64,000 nucleotides of DNA from Cyclina sinensis. Lineage: Eukaryota > Mollusca > Bivalvia > Venerida > Veneridae. Each line of letters begins with the position of its first letter. The stretch's first letter is position 1. Below are positions 1-11,805 of this stretch, piece after piece. The translations under genes and the position numbers were made by a program. Below the pieces are notes generated by a model that made no database searches, was not told where the DNA came from, and worked only from the letters and a program-made list of their open reading frames with translations. The stretch lies in assembly GCA_012932295.1 (NCBI GenBank), contig JAAONU010000001.1:3743104-3807103 (forward strand), written 5' to 3'.

Positions 1-1403
1 TATTTCATTTATATATCTACATAATTGAATACATTTCTGAAATTTCTTTTCTTAAACTTCAGTAACATTTTTAGTGTTTTCACATCTTTTTACTCTTATA
101 TAGAGTTAATTGTCATCTATTTTTTTAGTTAGAAAAAGTAAGGATTTTTCAAAGTGTTTTTTTCAAACCAAGTTTTATAGTAGTGAATCAGGTTGAAACA
201 TTATGTAAATTATTTTCTGTCTTCAGAGAGCTGAAAGTTCCACATAAATCAGATAATGAGTTACAAAAATTTGAGGATTTTATTACAGAAAAATAGTACA
301 GTTACTTGTGTTGGTCCAAATGTCATTAAGTTGATATACAGTCTTTTCTTTAACATTCATGTGAACAGTATCACTAATACAGAATTTTATCATTAAATGT
401 TTGTTTGTTTTTTAAATGTTCCCACCCATTTTAAATGGTAGGTATTTTTAATGTGAACATATTTTGTAAGGCTATGTATACAATACATGTTTGTAGAATT
501 CATATAAATTGTTTGTTAGTTAAACAGATATAATGGGCCGTGTTGTGAGATTATCAACAATGTGGTCAAATTTTACATTTTCAGTTGTTGTTTTTTTTCA
601 CTTTCAAATAACACATAATTTTGAAATTACTTATGTATAAGATTTATTGCACTCTGATTGAATAAACAATGCATATATAACATTTCTATAAATCAGTTTC
701 TCATCACGGACATCTTACCATGTAACATTCAACATGCAGTTGAATGCTGGGGTGGGGGGGTTGTAATCCATATCCATGTCTTAATATCTTAAGAAGACTG
801 AACTCACATTTTCAAAGACAACACTTTATGGTAATTCAGAAAAGGCAGAAAAAAAATTGTGTGTTTGTTAAAATGGATAATTAGTTTATGGCGTCAATCT
901 GTGACATCATTATTCTTGTTGACATCAGAATGACCAGATTGTTGATTTTGTCATGTCACTTCACTAATGTTACCTTTTCATACATTAGTTTTTATTAGCA
1001 TTGAAAAGTTGCATTGTTGATTTTTTTATTTAAGTATTACTGCTCTATAAATGGAAGGTATATTATATAGAAATGGCACTATTAGTTGCTGTAAACATTT
1101 TTCAGTTTTAATGGCATTCTGTTCTCTTCTTTACCAATGGCAATCCCTTGAAACTTTCAAAAATTGAAGTGCTTGTAGGGCCTGCCAGCTCAAGAGCTTG
1201 TGGTCCTTGGCTACAGATTTCTGATTTCACTTAGACTTAAAACCTCACTTTGTTCTTAATTGCAAGTAACAAGTCACTTGTAAATGGTTTCACTTACATC
1301 TTAAGTGACATAAGTTATTTGAAATGACAAGTTTTAAATTTCAAGTATAATTTTTTTTACTTCAAGAATGTTTTGCATTATTAATTTTAATTTTATATTT
1401 TTT
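1..1403. other. AT-rich DNA, no gene recognised
   Basis: No ORF of note, RNA gene or recognisable repeat was seen in this stretch. It is AT-rich with many homopolymer T and A runs and a G-run near 752-760. It could be distal 3' UTR or intergenic DNA of an upstream + strand gene, since a plausible polyadenylation region lies further along near 4850-4910, but nothing here proves transcription. Confidence 0.4.
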
Positions 1404-2833
1404 TTTAGCTCACTTGTCACGTAGTGACAGAGTGAGCTTTTCTGATCACCTTTCGTCCGTCGTCCGTCCATCCACAATTAGTTTGTTAACACTCTAGTGG
1501 TCACATTTTTGCCTCAATTGTCATGAAACTTGGTCAGGATGTTTGTCTCATTAATATCTCGGACGAGTTCGAACATGGGTTATCAGGGTTGGAAAACTAG
1601 GTCACAGAGCCCAAATATAGAAAAACCTTGTTAACACTCTAGAGGCTACTTTTTCAGTCCAAATATCCTGGAAATTTGTCAGAAAGGTTCTATTGATGAT
1701 TTCTAGCTCAAGTTCAAATATGGGTCATCTGGGTTCAAAAACTAGGTCACAGAGCCCAAATATTGAAAAACCTTGTTAACACTCTAGAGGTAACATTTTT
1801 AGACCAAATAATCTGGAAATTTGTCAGGAAGGTTGCATCTATGATTTCTAGCTCAAGTTCGAATATGGGTCATCTGGGTTCAAAAACTAGGTCACAGAGC
1901 CCAAATATTGAAAAACCTTGTTAACACTCTAGAGGTAACATTTTTAGACCAAATAACCTGGAAATTTGTCAGAAAGGTTGCATCTATGATTTCTAGCTCA
2001 AGTTCGAATACAGGTCACCTTGGTTCAAAAACTAGGTCACAGAGCCCATAAATAGAAACATCTTGTTAACACTCTAGAGGTTACATTTTCAGCCCAAATA
2101 ATCTGGAAATTTGTCAGAAAGGTTGCTTCAAAGATTTCTAGCACAAGTTCAAATATGGGTCATCTGGGGTCAAAAACTAGGTCACGGAGCCCAAAAATAG
2201 AAAAATCTTGTTAACACTCTTGAGGTTACATTTTCAGTCCAAATAATCTGGAAATTTGTCAGAAAGGTTGCCTTGGGGATTTCTAGATTAAGTTCGAATA
2301 TGGGTCATCTGGGGTCAAAAACTAGGTCACAGAGTCCAAATATGGAAAAACCTTATTAACATTCTAAAGGTAGCATTTTCAGTCCAAATAACCTGGAAAT
2401 TTGTCAGAAAGCTTAATTCTATGGTTTCTAGCTCAGATTTGAATATGGGTCATCTGGAGTCGAAACATCTAGGTCACAGAGCCCAAATATCGAAAAACTT
2501 TGTAAACACTCTAGAGGCTACATTTTCAGTCCAAATGTCCTGGAAATTTGTCAGAAAGGTTGTTTTGATGATTTGTAGCTCAAGTTCGGATATGGGTTAT
2601 CTGGGTTCAAAAACTAGGTCACTGAGCCTAGATATCAAAAAACCTTGTGAACACTCTAGAGGCTACTTTTTCAGTCCAAATATCCTGGAAATTTGTCAAA
2701 GAGATTGTTTCAATAATTTCTAGGTCAAGTTCGAATATGGGCCATCTGGGGTCAAATAACCAGGTCCATAGCAACTTTGTTAAAAGCAGTCATACTCAGG
2801 TGAGCGATACAGGGCCATCATGGCCCTCTTGTT
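1404..2833 (+). repeat. Hairpin-capped array repeat, copy A
   Basis: The 5' end is a two-part hairpin at 1408-1437: outer stem GCTCACT/AGTGAGC, inner stem TGTCAC/GTGACA with loop GTA. The interior is about nine tandem units of roughly 146 bp. Each carries the landmark TTGTTAACACTCTAGAGG, near 1481, 1628, 1773, 1918, 2064, 2209, 2354, 2500 and 2645, plus a GGTCACAGAGCCCAAA block (array type I). The 3' end at 2796-2833 has CAGGTGAGCGATA, a GGGCC/GGCCC hairpin and CTCTTGTT. No transposase is present and the short ORFs simply follow the repeat units. It is probably a non-autonomous mobile element; the superfamily is not established. Confidence 0.8.
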
Positions 2834-4920
2834 ATATATACACAAGTGTTACTGCATGCATGAATGTGATATTTTTTGAACTTAGTGAACTCTTGGACAG
2901 TTAGTTTTGTATTTGTTTTTCTGGATACTACTAACAAAGCATTAGGTCATCTATGAAAATACAAGGAGATACTAATATGTTTTAAGTGTTTTTGCTGACA
3001 TATTTTAAGGAAAAAAAACTATGTTACATATTGTCTAGTGTTGTAAACATAGGTCTATCAAGGTTTAAAAGTTTCATGACAGTTTTCATAATATTGTTCA
3101 GTCAGTAAAGAATCATTATGCTCTTGGGTAATGTCAGTGCTTATATATTGTAGGACAGGATATGTATTCACCTACTTAATCCCACCGTCAGATCAATCGT
3201 CCTTCCTCAGTCCACCGCCAAGTCATCAGTAAAAATGTATCAGTTACAAATACATAGAAAAAAAACACCTTTCAAACTATAGAAAAGTATTATCATGATT
3301 AGAATGTGATCATGATATCTGAAAGGTTTATGTAGTTTACCTTTTTTTGAGTAATCTAGAATCGTGCTGAATCATTGAAGTGCTTGCTTATGTCTGTTTA
3401 TTTTTGTATGCCTAAGCTTCTCTTATGTAAATTTTGTTAAATAATACCCACCCACTCAGGTAATTGACATGCTGCAGTCAGTAATATGGGATGACTTCAC
3501 ATACTACTCCAAAAAATATTATGGATCATATAAAGGGCATTATTGCTGATTTAAAGAAAAAATAGCTGCCACTTTACAAAAGTTTATGATATTCATTTCA
3601 GCAGGTAATTGAGACAAAGTGTAAGGTGGGAGCAGAAATACAGCTGATTAGCATGGTCAAATTTGTCCTCTAGTATTTGATATACTTGTGTATATATTTA
3701 TATATGCAACAATATTTTGTTCATTTTCTTACCAATTATTTTAGGACTATATGGTTATTGGTATGCCACACTTAATTGATCATGTAGCTGCCTTTTTATG
3801 ACTGTAACACTTTGCTCTTAACAGTGATCTAGAAAATTACACAAATAAACATGCTTTGAAATCATGGAAATACATTAATTATGGATCATACGGTAAATAG
3901 TAATGATGGAATGTGAGTATTTTTTGACATGTTTAAATCAATGTCAAAAACTGTCTGTTATGCAAGTTGAGTAGTATATTTGTATGGTTTTATAAAAGTA
4001 AAACATCCATAATCAAAATATATTTGAACCAGAATATTTTGATGAAAACATTGACAACAGCAGTATTACAGAAACAAGTCACTTTATCTGACTTGCACTG
4101 TTGGCTTTTCTTGCAATTATTAGCAGGCTTAACATGGCTCATCACTACTTTTTAATTTAAATTTCAATCCATTTTCTTGGCAAACTCAGCGAAATAATTG
4201 TGTTCGTTCAAGTCTGTTTACAGAATTTCCATAAAGACCTGGATATTTTTTCTGTATATCCAGCATTATATTGAGTAATCTTGTTGCTTCAAATATATAA
4301 AGGGCCAGTTTAAGATTCCCAGGTTAAAAAATACAGAATGATGAACAAAAGTGTGTATCATCTGGGTTAGTATGTGCTATATATAGTAACTATGGAAACT
4401 GTATAGAGAATACTTCTTACAGATTCTTATATACTTTAATTTAGCTCATGTTATATCTCTAGCTCTGTATTTTAACATTTGAAGATACATTTCTTGGGAG
4501 TTTGTTTATAATACTGTTCTTATAGATGTTAAATTCATATAATAAGGTTGAATTCACTTTAAATTTTATCTACATTAACAAATTTATATGGCAGGTTTTA
4601 ACATTGGAATCTTGTTTACAGTTTGGCCTGAAAAAAATTAAGTCAGAAAATATCGTTGTTCCGACTTTATGAATTATTTATGATTGTACAGTGTAAGTGA
4701 TCAAAATATTTCAGATATCTTTTATAGCAGATCAAACATTGTTTGTATTTTAGTAGCTTTGTACAAGAACTTTTATTGTGCATTTATGTTAATTTGACTG
4801 TTTTATTCTACCTCTGTTATGCTTCAATGTTTTGTACATATTTTTTGTAAATAAAATTTGTAAAAATGTGAATAAAATGATTAATTCATATTGCATTTCT
4901 TGTTCTTTGGTTTGTCTGAA
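2834..4920 (+). other. AT-rich DNA, possibly a 3' UTR tail
   Basis: No protein-coding segment is convincing; the short ORF at 3967-4155 has no recognisable features. Cleavage and polyadenylation signals lie at its distal end (listed separately), so the stretch may be 3' UTR of a + strand gene that starts left of the window. The capped repeat at 1404-2833 would then lie within that UTR. Splicing or transcription cannot be judged from sequence alone. Confidence 0.3.
4833..4918 (+). terminator. Candidate mRNA 3' end with two AATAAA hexamers and a Pumilio-type site
   Basis: AATAAA occurs at 4850-4855 and 4871-4876. A GT/T-rich stretch, TTGTTCTTTGGTTTGTCTG, follows at about 4900-4918, which is the usual layout of a metazoan cleavage site. 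TGTACATA at 4833-4840 fits the Pumilio consensus UGUANAUA. The capped repeat B starts directly after it at 4921. AT-rich DNA makes AATAAA common by chance, so the downstream T/G-rich element is the main support. Confidence 0.35.
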
Positions 4921-6748
4921 TTTTTAGCTCACTTGAGCACAGAATGCTCAAGGTGAGCTTTTGTGATCAGTCTTTGTCCGTCATCCATCCATTCAAACAA
5001 CATCACCTCTGAAACCATGGGGTCAGTTGATTTTACATAGATTTATTTAGGGAAAACTAAAAAATCTTCTTGTAAGAAACCACAAGGCCTAGAGTTTAGA
5101 TATTTTGTGTGCAGCATTGTTCAGTGGATCTCTACCAAGTTTGTTCAAATCATGGCCCCTGGGTCAAAAAGCCCCCCCCCCCCCCCCCCTCAAGGGGTAA
5201 CTTGATTTACATAGAGTTATATAGAGAAAACTTTAAAAATCTTCCTGTAAGAAACTACAAGGCATGGAGCTTAGATATTTGGCGTTGAGCATTGTCTAGT
5301 AGACCTCTACCAAGATTGTTCAAATCATGGCCCCTGGGTCAAAATAGGCCCTGCCCCGGGGGTAACTTGATTTACATAGATTTATATAAGAAAAAGTTTT
5401 AAAAATCTTCACATCAGAAACCAAAAGGCATAGAGCTTAGATATTTTGTATGTAGCATTGTCTAGAGGACCTCAAACAAGTTTGTTCAAATCATGGCCAC
5501 TGGGTCAAAAAAGCCCCGCCCCAGGGTTCACATGTTTTACATAGAGTTATATAGGAAAAACTTTAAAAATCATCTTGTCAGAAACCACAAGACCTAGAGG
5601 TTAGATATGTGGCGTGCAGCATTGTCTAGTGGACTTTTACCAAGTTTGTTCAAATCATGACCACTGGGTCAAAGATTGCCCTGCCCCAGGGGTCACTTGT
5701 TTTACATATAATTTTATAGGAAAAAGTTTTTAGAACTATCCTTGTAAGAAACCAAAAGGTGTACAGCTTAGATATTTGGTATGTAGCATTGTCTAGTGGA
5801 CCTGTACCAAGTTCGTGCAAATCATGACCCTGTGGTCAAAACTGGCCCCACCCGGGGTGTCAGTTGATTTTACACAAAGACTTATATAGGGAACTTTAAA
5901 AAGTCTGCTGCTCTGAAACACCAAGGGCTAGACTTTCAATTGTCCATCTGGTGGAGACATACTTATTTTGCCCATACTTATTCTGTCCATCGGTGTCTGT
6001 TTGTCTGTCTGTCTGTCAAACTTCATTTCCGTTCAATAACTTGAGTACCAGCTGACCCAGAGCCTTCAAAGTTCACAGGATTATTGCCCTTATTGAGTAG
6101 TAAAAAAACCCTTTTGATTTTTTGGGTCAGTAGGTCAAGGTCAGAAGGACCTGTAGAGTGAAAAGTATTTCTGCTGAGTAACTGTAGTACCATTACACCC
6201 AGAGCCTTCAAACATAGGGTTATTGTATTAGAAGAACCCAATTGTTTTTATGGTCCACAGGTCAAAGGTCAAGTTCATGGGAACCTCTAGAGTGAAAACT
6301 GTTTCTGCTCTGTAACTGGAGTACCATTTTACCTAGAGTCTTCAAACTTTATAGGATGATTGCCATCACTCAATAAAAGAACCCTGTCGTTTTTGGGGTC
6401 AGCAGTTCAAAAGTCAAGGTTACAGGGACCTGTAGAGTGAAAACTATTTCTGCTCAGTAACTGGAGTACCATTACACCCAGAACCTTCAAACTTCATAGG
6501 GTAATTATGTTAGAAGAACGCTATTGATTTTAGGGTCCGTCAGTCAAAGGTCAAGTTCACAGGGCACTGTAGAGTAAAACTATTTCTGCTTAAAAATTTG
6601 AGTACCATTACACCCAGAGTCTTCAAACTTATTGCAAACTTATGCGAACTTGCGAACAACGAACACCCATAACAACCAATAACGAAACGTGTAACTTGAG
6701 CAATGAGACTCAGGTGAGCAATTAAGAGTCATTCTGGCCCTCTTGTTT
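4921..6748 (+). repeat. Hairpin-capped array repeat, copy B
   Basis: The 5' cap at 4927-4957 has outer stem GCTCACT/GGTGAGC (one G-T wobble) and inner stem TGAGCA/TGCTCA. The interior carries two array types in sequence. Type II has about five units of roughly 165 bp from 5000 to 5920 (TTTACATAGAGTTATATAG, TCTAGTGGACCTCTACC, TTCAAATCATGG). Type III has about five units of roughly 140 bp from 5980 to 6650 (TAACTGGAGTACCATTACA, CAGAGCCTTCAAAC, GGTCAAGGTCA). A C18 run sits at 5172-5189. The 3' end has CAGGTGAGCAA, a degenerate hairpin and CTCTTGTTT. Confidence 0.8.
6023..6241 (-). other. Antisense ORF inside the type III array (not considered a gene)
   Basis: A 72-codon minus-strand reading frame crosses the type III array of copy B. 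It shares peptide words with an 82-codon minus-strand frame at 55414-55662 in copy F (KALG, GPSDLDL, FEGSGS, VIERK). The similarity follows from both being the same DNA repeat. It shows that this frame has stayed open in two separate copies, but there is no start context, no splice pattern and no known domain. It is listed so that homology hits to these peptides in other genomes can be traced to this repeat. Confidence 0.3.
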
Positions 6749-6873
6749 AGTCTTTCTAACGCCTCTGGGTTTTCTTTGCCGACTGCTCTTTACAGAAAAT
6801 CCAACCACTCATCAGCATAAAGATTTGTGAACTTCCAATGCACTATCATGGTTCTTTTATTTTGTCTCTCTTT

Positions 6874-7385
6874 TTATTCCCCCGAAGGATGGCATACAGT
6901 AGTCTTACTGCCCGTCTGTTAATCCATCTGTCCGTCCATCACATCGTCTGAGCACAACTCCCCAACAATTCTCATATGATTTTCACCAAACTTTCACACA
7001 TTAATCATGTGTTAAAAATGCCCTTTGTTAACATTTACTTAATACTGCTTCTGTGCACAACTACAATTCTCATATGATGTTCACCAAACATTCAAAGAAT
7101 GATCATTATCAAGTGCTGCAGTGCATATTTTAGGCTTTTGCGTTTCGATTATTTTTGGCATGGTTATTGCCCTTTGTTAAATTTTACTTAATATTGCTTC
7201 CGTGCACAAACCCTACATTTCTCATGCAATTTTCACCAAACTTTCGCAGAAACATCACTATCAAGTGCCACAGTGTATATACATGTATTCAGACTTTTGC
7301 AATTCGATCATTTTGGCGGAGTTATTGCTCTTTGTTTAATTTTACTTAATATTGCTTCTGTGACAGCTCCTACAATTTCATAACT
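6874..7385 (+). repeat. Array-bearing repeat fragment with a 'CCCCCGAAGGATGGC' head
   Basis: The segment begins TTTTTATTCCCCCGAAGGA and then has about three imperfect units of roughly 150 bp. Recurring words are ATTGCTTCTGTGCACAA, TCTCATATGATTTTCACC, ATCATTATCAAGTGC and TTATTGCCCTTTGTTAA. A related head, CTCCTGGAGGGATGGCACGT, occurs near 58993. It resembles the capped repeats in having a short head, a GTCCGTCC-type stretch and tandem units, but the 3' end is not clear. ORFs here follow the units. Confidence 0.5.
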
Positions 7386-9040
7386 GAACTATATTTTCGC
7401 CTATGTTGTTCAACTGTAGCATAAAAATCTAAAAGCTTAAAGGTAAGAAACTGATTTGAAACATTTTTTCTGTAAAAAATATATTGTACAAAACACTAAA
7501 TCAATATCTTTTGAAACACGTCGGTCTGGAAAATTTATTAATTTTACCAGCCATGCAAATATGTAAAGGACATATAATAGTCGCACCCTGGATGTATGGA
7601 TACTTTTTCAGTTCACAGACTGCAAAAAATGGCACAAATGATCAAGATAACATCAAGTCATAAACTACTGTGACCATTACGATGTGTCGGGAGCATTCGT
7701 GTCTGTGACACATGTCTTGTGTTTTCTTGTTTTGTCACACTAAGTTGATGTTATGATGTGACACAGTTAAAGTTATTCACAACTATGTTTTTAAACAGTA
7801 TTTAAGTTTAGAGACTAAAAAAAAAGACTCGAACGTTCTAAAAGCATAACCAAGTAAAGAACTTCGGACCAAAAAAGTATTCGGGGAATGCTGAGGCTGG
7901 AACAAATGTATCAGTGTGCTTTTATGAATCTGACTAGAGGGGTTTTTTAAAAAGGAAGACGGGTCTTGGAATGAATCATCAGTAGAATTAAAATAAAAAA
8001 CAAGAAAAGTTCAGTGCAGATGTCTACGTTTGGAGGTCTTCCTTGAAAAGATTTTTATAGCGAATCATTTTTGGGGCATCCTTGTACCGACTTACACAAA
8101 CGCAAGTTCCATGTGTGCACTTAAAGAATATAACGAAACAATAAAAAATATTCATGTCGATGAAGATGTGACATCATTTAGTTGTGTCATCTGTAGTTCA
8201 AACTGCTTTCAGCCACAAATGAACCTTTTCTCAATTTGTATGCATTCTGATGGACGTCTTTTTCACTGATCTCCCAATGTCTGAATCCAAACTGGGTCTC
8301 GGGATGTGACAGTTGACGAGAAGCTTCAAATCCGGTCAGTCTTACTTTCAGACCTTGACAACTGACGCCTTTTCTCCTACCTGCTATTACATTATGAATT
8401 TAGTTCTATGACTGGTGTATTAAATACAGCGATGTCACTTTAATAAATAAAATAAACAAAAATAAGCAAGCCCCTGTGTTACGAAGAATAGCATTTCTAA
8501 CGTCCTAAGAGATCTGTAAAGGTAAATAATTTTGATAGCCATATCTATATGAAACGAATTTATAAACTGACCTAATTGATATTATGCTGTATGAATAGTT
8601 TCTAAGAACGACGATTCGGAAGTGTAACTTTATCCCAAAGTAATGTGAGACAGTTATAAAAGCTTATTTTATTGTCTATATTTCTTCATTCTGCAGCAAT
8701 ATTTTGAAATCATCCTAATTTAGACTTTCCCTGAATAAATTCAGACTCGAGCTTAATTCAAAACTCGTGTTAGTTCTATAGTGACAAGCAAATGGACTAC
8801 CAGAAAATAAAATTGTTTTTACTTTATTGTATCTTTATAACTCATAGGATAATAAAAAAACATCAACTCGCGTTCTCGAAAGCGCGTCGTCGCACCTGAA
8901 GATATATATATTCCAAATATGAAAGCATACTGATATTATACAGGTGTCTCAGAAATAAAGGCACAATTACAAATCTTAAAAAATCATCGCCTAAAATGTG
9001 TCCATATAATATCTGACGATATTCAAAATGTGAATGCGAC
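7386..9040. other. No gene recognised
   Basis: AT-rich single-copy-looking DNA. An ORF at 8030-8269 on the + strand has no recognisable domain and no good splice or start context. Nothing else was supported. Confidence 0.35.
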
Positions 9041-9074
9041 TTTATAATTAAGATAGTCCAGTCATAAATCTTAC

Positions 9075-9365
9075 CTTACCTATCACATACTGGAATGGAA
9101 TTCGGACAGATCTTTTAGTTTCGCAAAATTCGCATACAGAATTCAGTGGTTTCATTATATAGACTACTTGAACTGGGAAGAGATCAAAGATGCCCTCGAC
9201 TATGAATGAAATGAGATTAGAAATGCTTTCTGGTTTAGATGTGAAGTGTGCACAAGCAATCAATGGTTCTTTTAGTTTGTAATGATCAAGTTCCGCCTGA
9301 AGATATCCTTTTCCAGTTTTTGAACTACTCATGTATGCTATAAAGGTCCAGGAGTCTAGTGACAT
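9075..9365 (-). CDS. Orphan exon-like ORF, unknown protein
   Basis: A minus-strand frame from an ATG at 9363-9365 runs about 95 codons in balanced, non-repetitive sequence to overlapping donor sites: G|GTAAGG with the exon ending at 9080, or G|GTAAGA with it ending at 9075. Reading on through the donors meets a stop at 9048-9050. A possible acceptor, CACTAG, just inside the ATG would remove the first codons. Residues include segments YLQAELDHYKLKEPLIACA and GIFDLFPVQVVYIMKPLNS. The hydrophobic stretch followed by FP..V..VYI.KP is loosely like the CRAL-TRIO (SEC14-like) fold of Dbl-family and spectrin-repeat proteins, but the match is weak and from memory. No partner exon was firmly found. It could be a real exon, a pseudogene piece or chance. 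Confidence 0.35.
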
Positions 9366-9375
9366 TTATTATCTA

Positions 9376-10540
9376 TTTAAAAAAGTCATATCAGTTACCA
9401 TGCAATCAGTCATGAATATTTGCTTTCTTCTTAAGGCCAACCTGTACCGTCATCTGAAGAACCAATTGCTTGTCTGAAGCGATTGTACAGACATTTATTT
9501 TAAGGTCAAAATTGAGGATACTTCTAATTCAAGTGAGTAGCTGAAATAAATCAAATAATTCAACACACACATTGTTAAAGTGGTTGATGTCCTGTGATGA
9601 AATACATAATGAAAATAATAAATGTTTGGACATACTGTCCTCAACAATTTAATACCAGCCCAAACCCGTGTTAGACACGTTTGGCATACAAGGGAGAAGT
9701 TTTGCAATGAAAATTATCACACTGGTTCTAGACACATGTTTCTATTTCTTAGTCTACTGTTCTGCCTCGAGGGTCTGATATAAGTTTCTTCTCCCTTTTT
9801 TGCCGAGAGAGATTAACTATATATCTTATGTTAGAGGGTAAGGAAATATCTAAGAAATACTGCCAGTTTTGTAACTTAACTATACCATCGGTAACAAAAG
9901 TGTCCTCACATGTACGAGTTTATAAGCTCTTTTTGTCTGGGAACAGTGATTCATTGTTTAAAGATGCACAATGAATATTCATTTGCGGAAAGTGTAATAT
10001 TGTACAGAAACTGACTACAACTCGGTAGAAATAAAGCTCTTTTTTGTCCATTCGCCTTTCATCGTTTATGAGCAACTTCAGCAAAAAAGTAATATTACGG
10101 CTTACTTGCTGAGACGCTGTTGCAACAAGGTGACTAATAAACAGCAGAGACATCAGTCAAATTCTGTAGGGTACAAGTTGTGGCTTTCTGTTGCGATGTA
10201 TCAATGATTTGTCTGAACTTGTCATTATTTCTTATCATCACTTGTCTCTTTTGTCTGGAAGTACTTGTTATTTTTGATTTCCATTGGATTCCGAAACAAA
10301 AACAAATAGGATTGCATTACTCTTAAACAAATCTGGAAGCATTGCGTTTTACCTAAATGCCTTTTGCTACCACGACCTTAAGATTATTCTTTAACACATG
10401 GTTCTGTCTATCCCCGGTTAGTACACTTTTCGTCTGCTAGATCAGGCAATCATCGGTCTATTTGTCAAGCGTTCTTCTTTAATGAGGCCCTTACTTATAA
10501 AAAAAATGAATATACATGTATTTGTAGTTTTTTTCATAAT
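9376..10540. other. No gene recognised
   Basis: Short minus-strand ORFs at 9495-9707 and 9920-10153 show no domain, no signal sequence and no convincing splice sites. Part of 9590-9690 looks like a decayed repeat. Nothing else was supported. Confidence 0.35.
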
Positions 10541-11375
10541 GTAACTGAAACTGAAACTGTTTTATTTAATCAAACGCCTATTTCTATATACATATTCAAT
10601 GGCGTTGTACAGTAGAATAATAAAAGTATGTACATATAGATAGAAAATCACATATGCATGGCAAATGAACTACACAAAAAATAAGTTAAAGAAATCAGCC
10701 GTGTAAAATATATTTAAAGTATTAAAAACTTTAAAAGTAATAAAAAATAATAATAAAAAATAATTTAAAAGAAAATAAAAATTAATGGTTATTTTAGTGA
10801 AAATTTTAACACATTTCCACATCTCGATCAGTTTACAGCCCAATCACAATCTTAAAACAATGCGTAAAAATCTCTAAAATAATAGGTTTTGGTATTTTTC
10901 TTGAACATGTCCAAAGTCGAAGACTGTCTTATATACAGAGGCAATTTATTCCAGAGAGTTGGATCAACGGTACTAAAACTTCTGTCGTTAAATGTTTTCC
11001 TTGGGTTAGGGTACAATAATCCATATTATCAACAGATCTGAGATTTGGTCTATTTAAGACAGGTTTGTGTAATAGTTCTGTTAGATAAACCGGAGCATTG
11101 CCCATGAAACAGTTATACATTGTACATAGTATTTTAAAATTGATTCTAGCTTTAATTGTTAATCAATGCAGTTCAAACAAGGAGTCTTTTGAACTATCAT
11201 ATTTTCCGCGTTGCAAAACAAGTTTAGCGCACATATTCTGGATACGCTGTAATTTCTGTAACTCACTTTCTGAAATGCCAAACAATATAGCATTGCAATA
11301 ATCCATGTGTGAGATTACTAGCGACAATACTAGGATTTTTGTAGCGTCAAAACAACGCAAACAAAACAACATAAT
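10541..11375 (-). mobile_element. 5'-truncated non-LTR retrotransposon (CR1/L2/Jockey-like), dead
   Basis: Read on the minus strand, 11372-10790 encodes the C-terminal part of a LINE reverse transcriptase region: LVLSLVISHMDYCNAILFG, ELQKLQRIQNMCAKLVLQR, then ARINFKIL, GNAPVYLTELL and, in another frame, LWNKLPLYIRQSSTLDMFK. A TGA stands where the family has the Trp of the 'LHWLP' block (about 11163-11165), and a frameshift lies near 11010, so it cannot make protein. The 3' tail on the minus strand has a short hairpin (AACGCC/GGCGTT), then AATAAA and tandem TTTCAG at 10541-10560. The 5' end is lost near 11375, typical of incomplete reverse transcription. Confidence 0.85.
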
Positions 11376-11559
11376 GTAATATCAGTAATATTTTATTTCA
11401 CTTATGCAATATGAAATAATATATATGTTGCCGCCATATTTGTTACATATGTTAACATGCACCACATAGGTCTATGATCTTATTGTTACGATGAAAATTC
11501 ATTTGTCGAAATTTTCTAAATCATACGTCAATGACCAGATCAAATGCATTTATAGCATG

Positions 11560-11805
11560 GCGGATCCGTAATCTATTGGTGACGTGCAAGACTTGTAATC
11601 CAGGGGACGAGAATTCGATACCATGCTCTTTTACTAACACTACAAATTGTATTCGGATAAGACATTTCACCTGAAAATGCAAAAGAACCAGAGGTATCTC
11701 TTGAACTTGGATGCTTTCTTTAGCTTAGACTATCCCCAATAATAATAACTGATTCTCTAGCGGGGTGTTCGCCACATGGGCAACCGTAATTATTGACAAG
11801 TAAAC
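11560..11805 (+). mobile_element. tRNA-derived SINE, diverged copy 1
   Basis: It starts with a decayed tRNA-like head (GGATCCGTAATCTATTGGTG, then a box B-like GAGAATTCGATACC). The body follows with the landmarks GCAAAAGAACCAGAGGTATC, TTGGATGCTTTCTTTAGC and CCACATGGGCAACCG. The same landmarks in the same order occur in the copy at 29016-29308. Many substitutions and no clear target duplication indicate an old insertion. Confidence 0.7.

Noticed and set aside
2421..2904. Two + strand ORFs
   Set aside because: They run along type I array units of copy A and repeat with its period.
8030..8269. 79-codon + strand ORF as a gene
   Set aside because: No family resemblance, no splice or start support.
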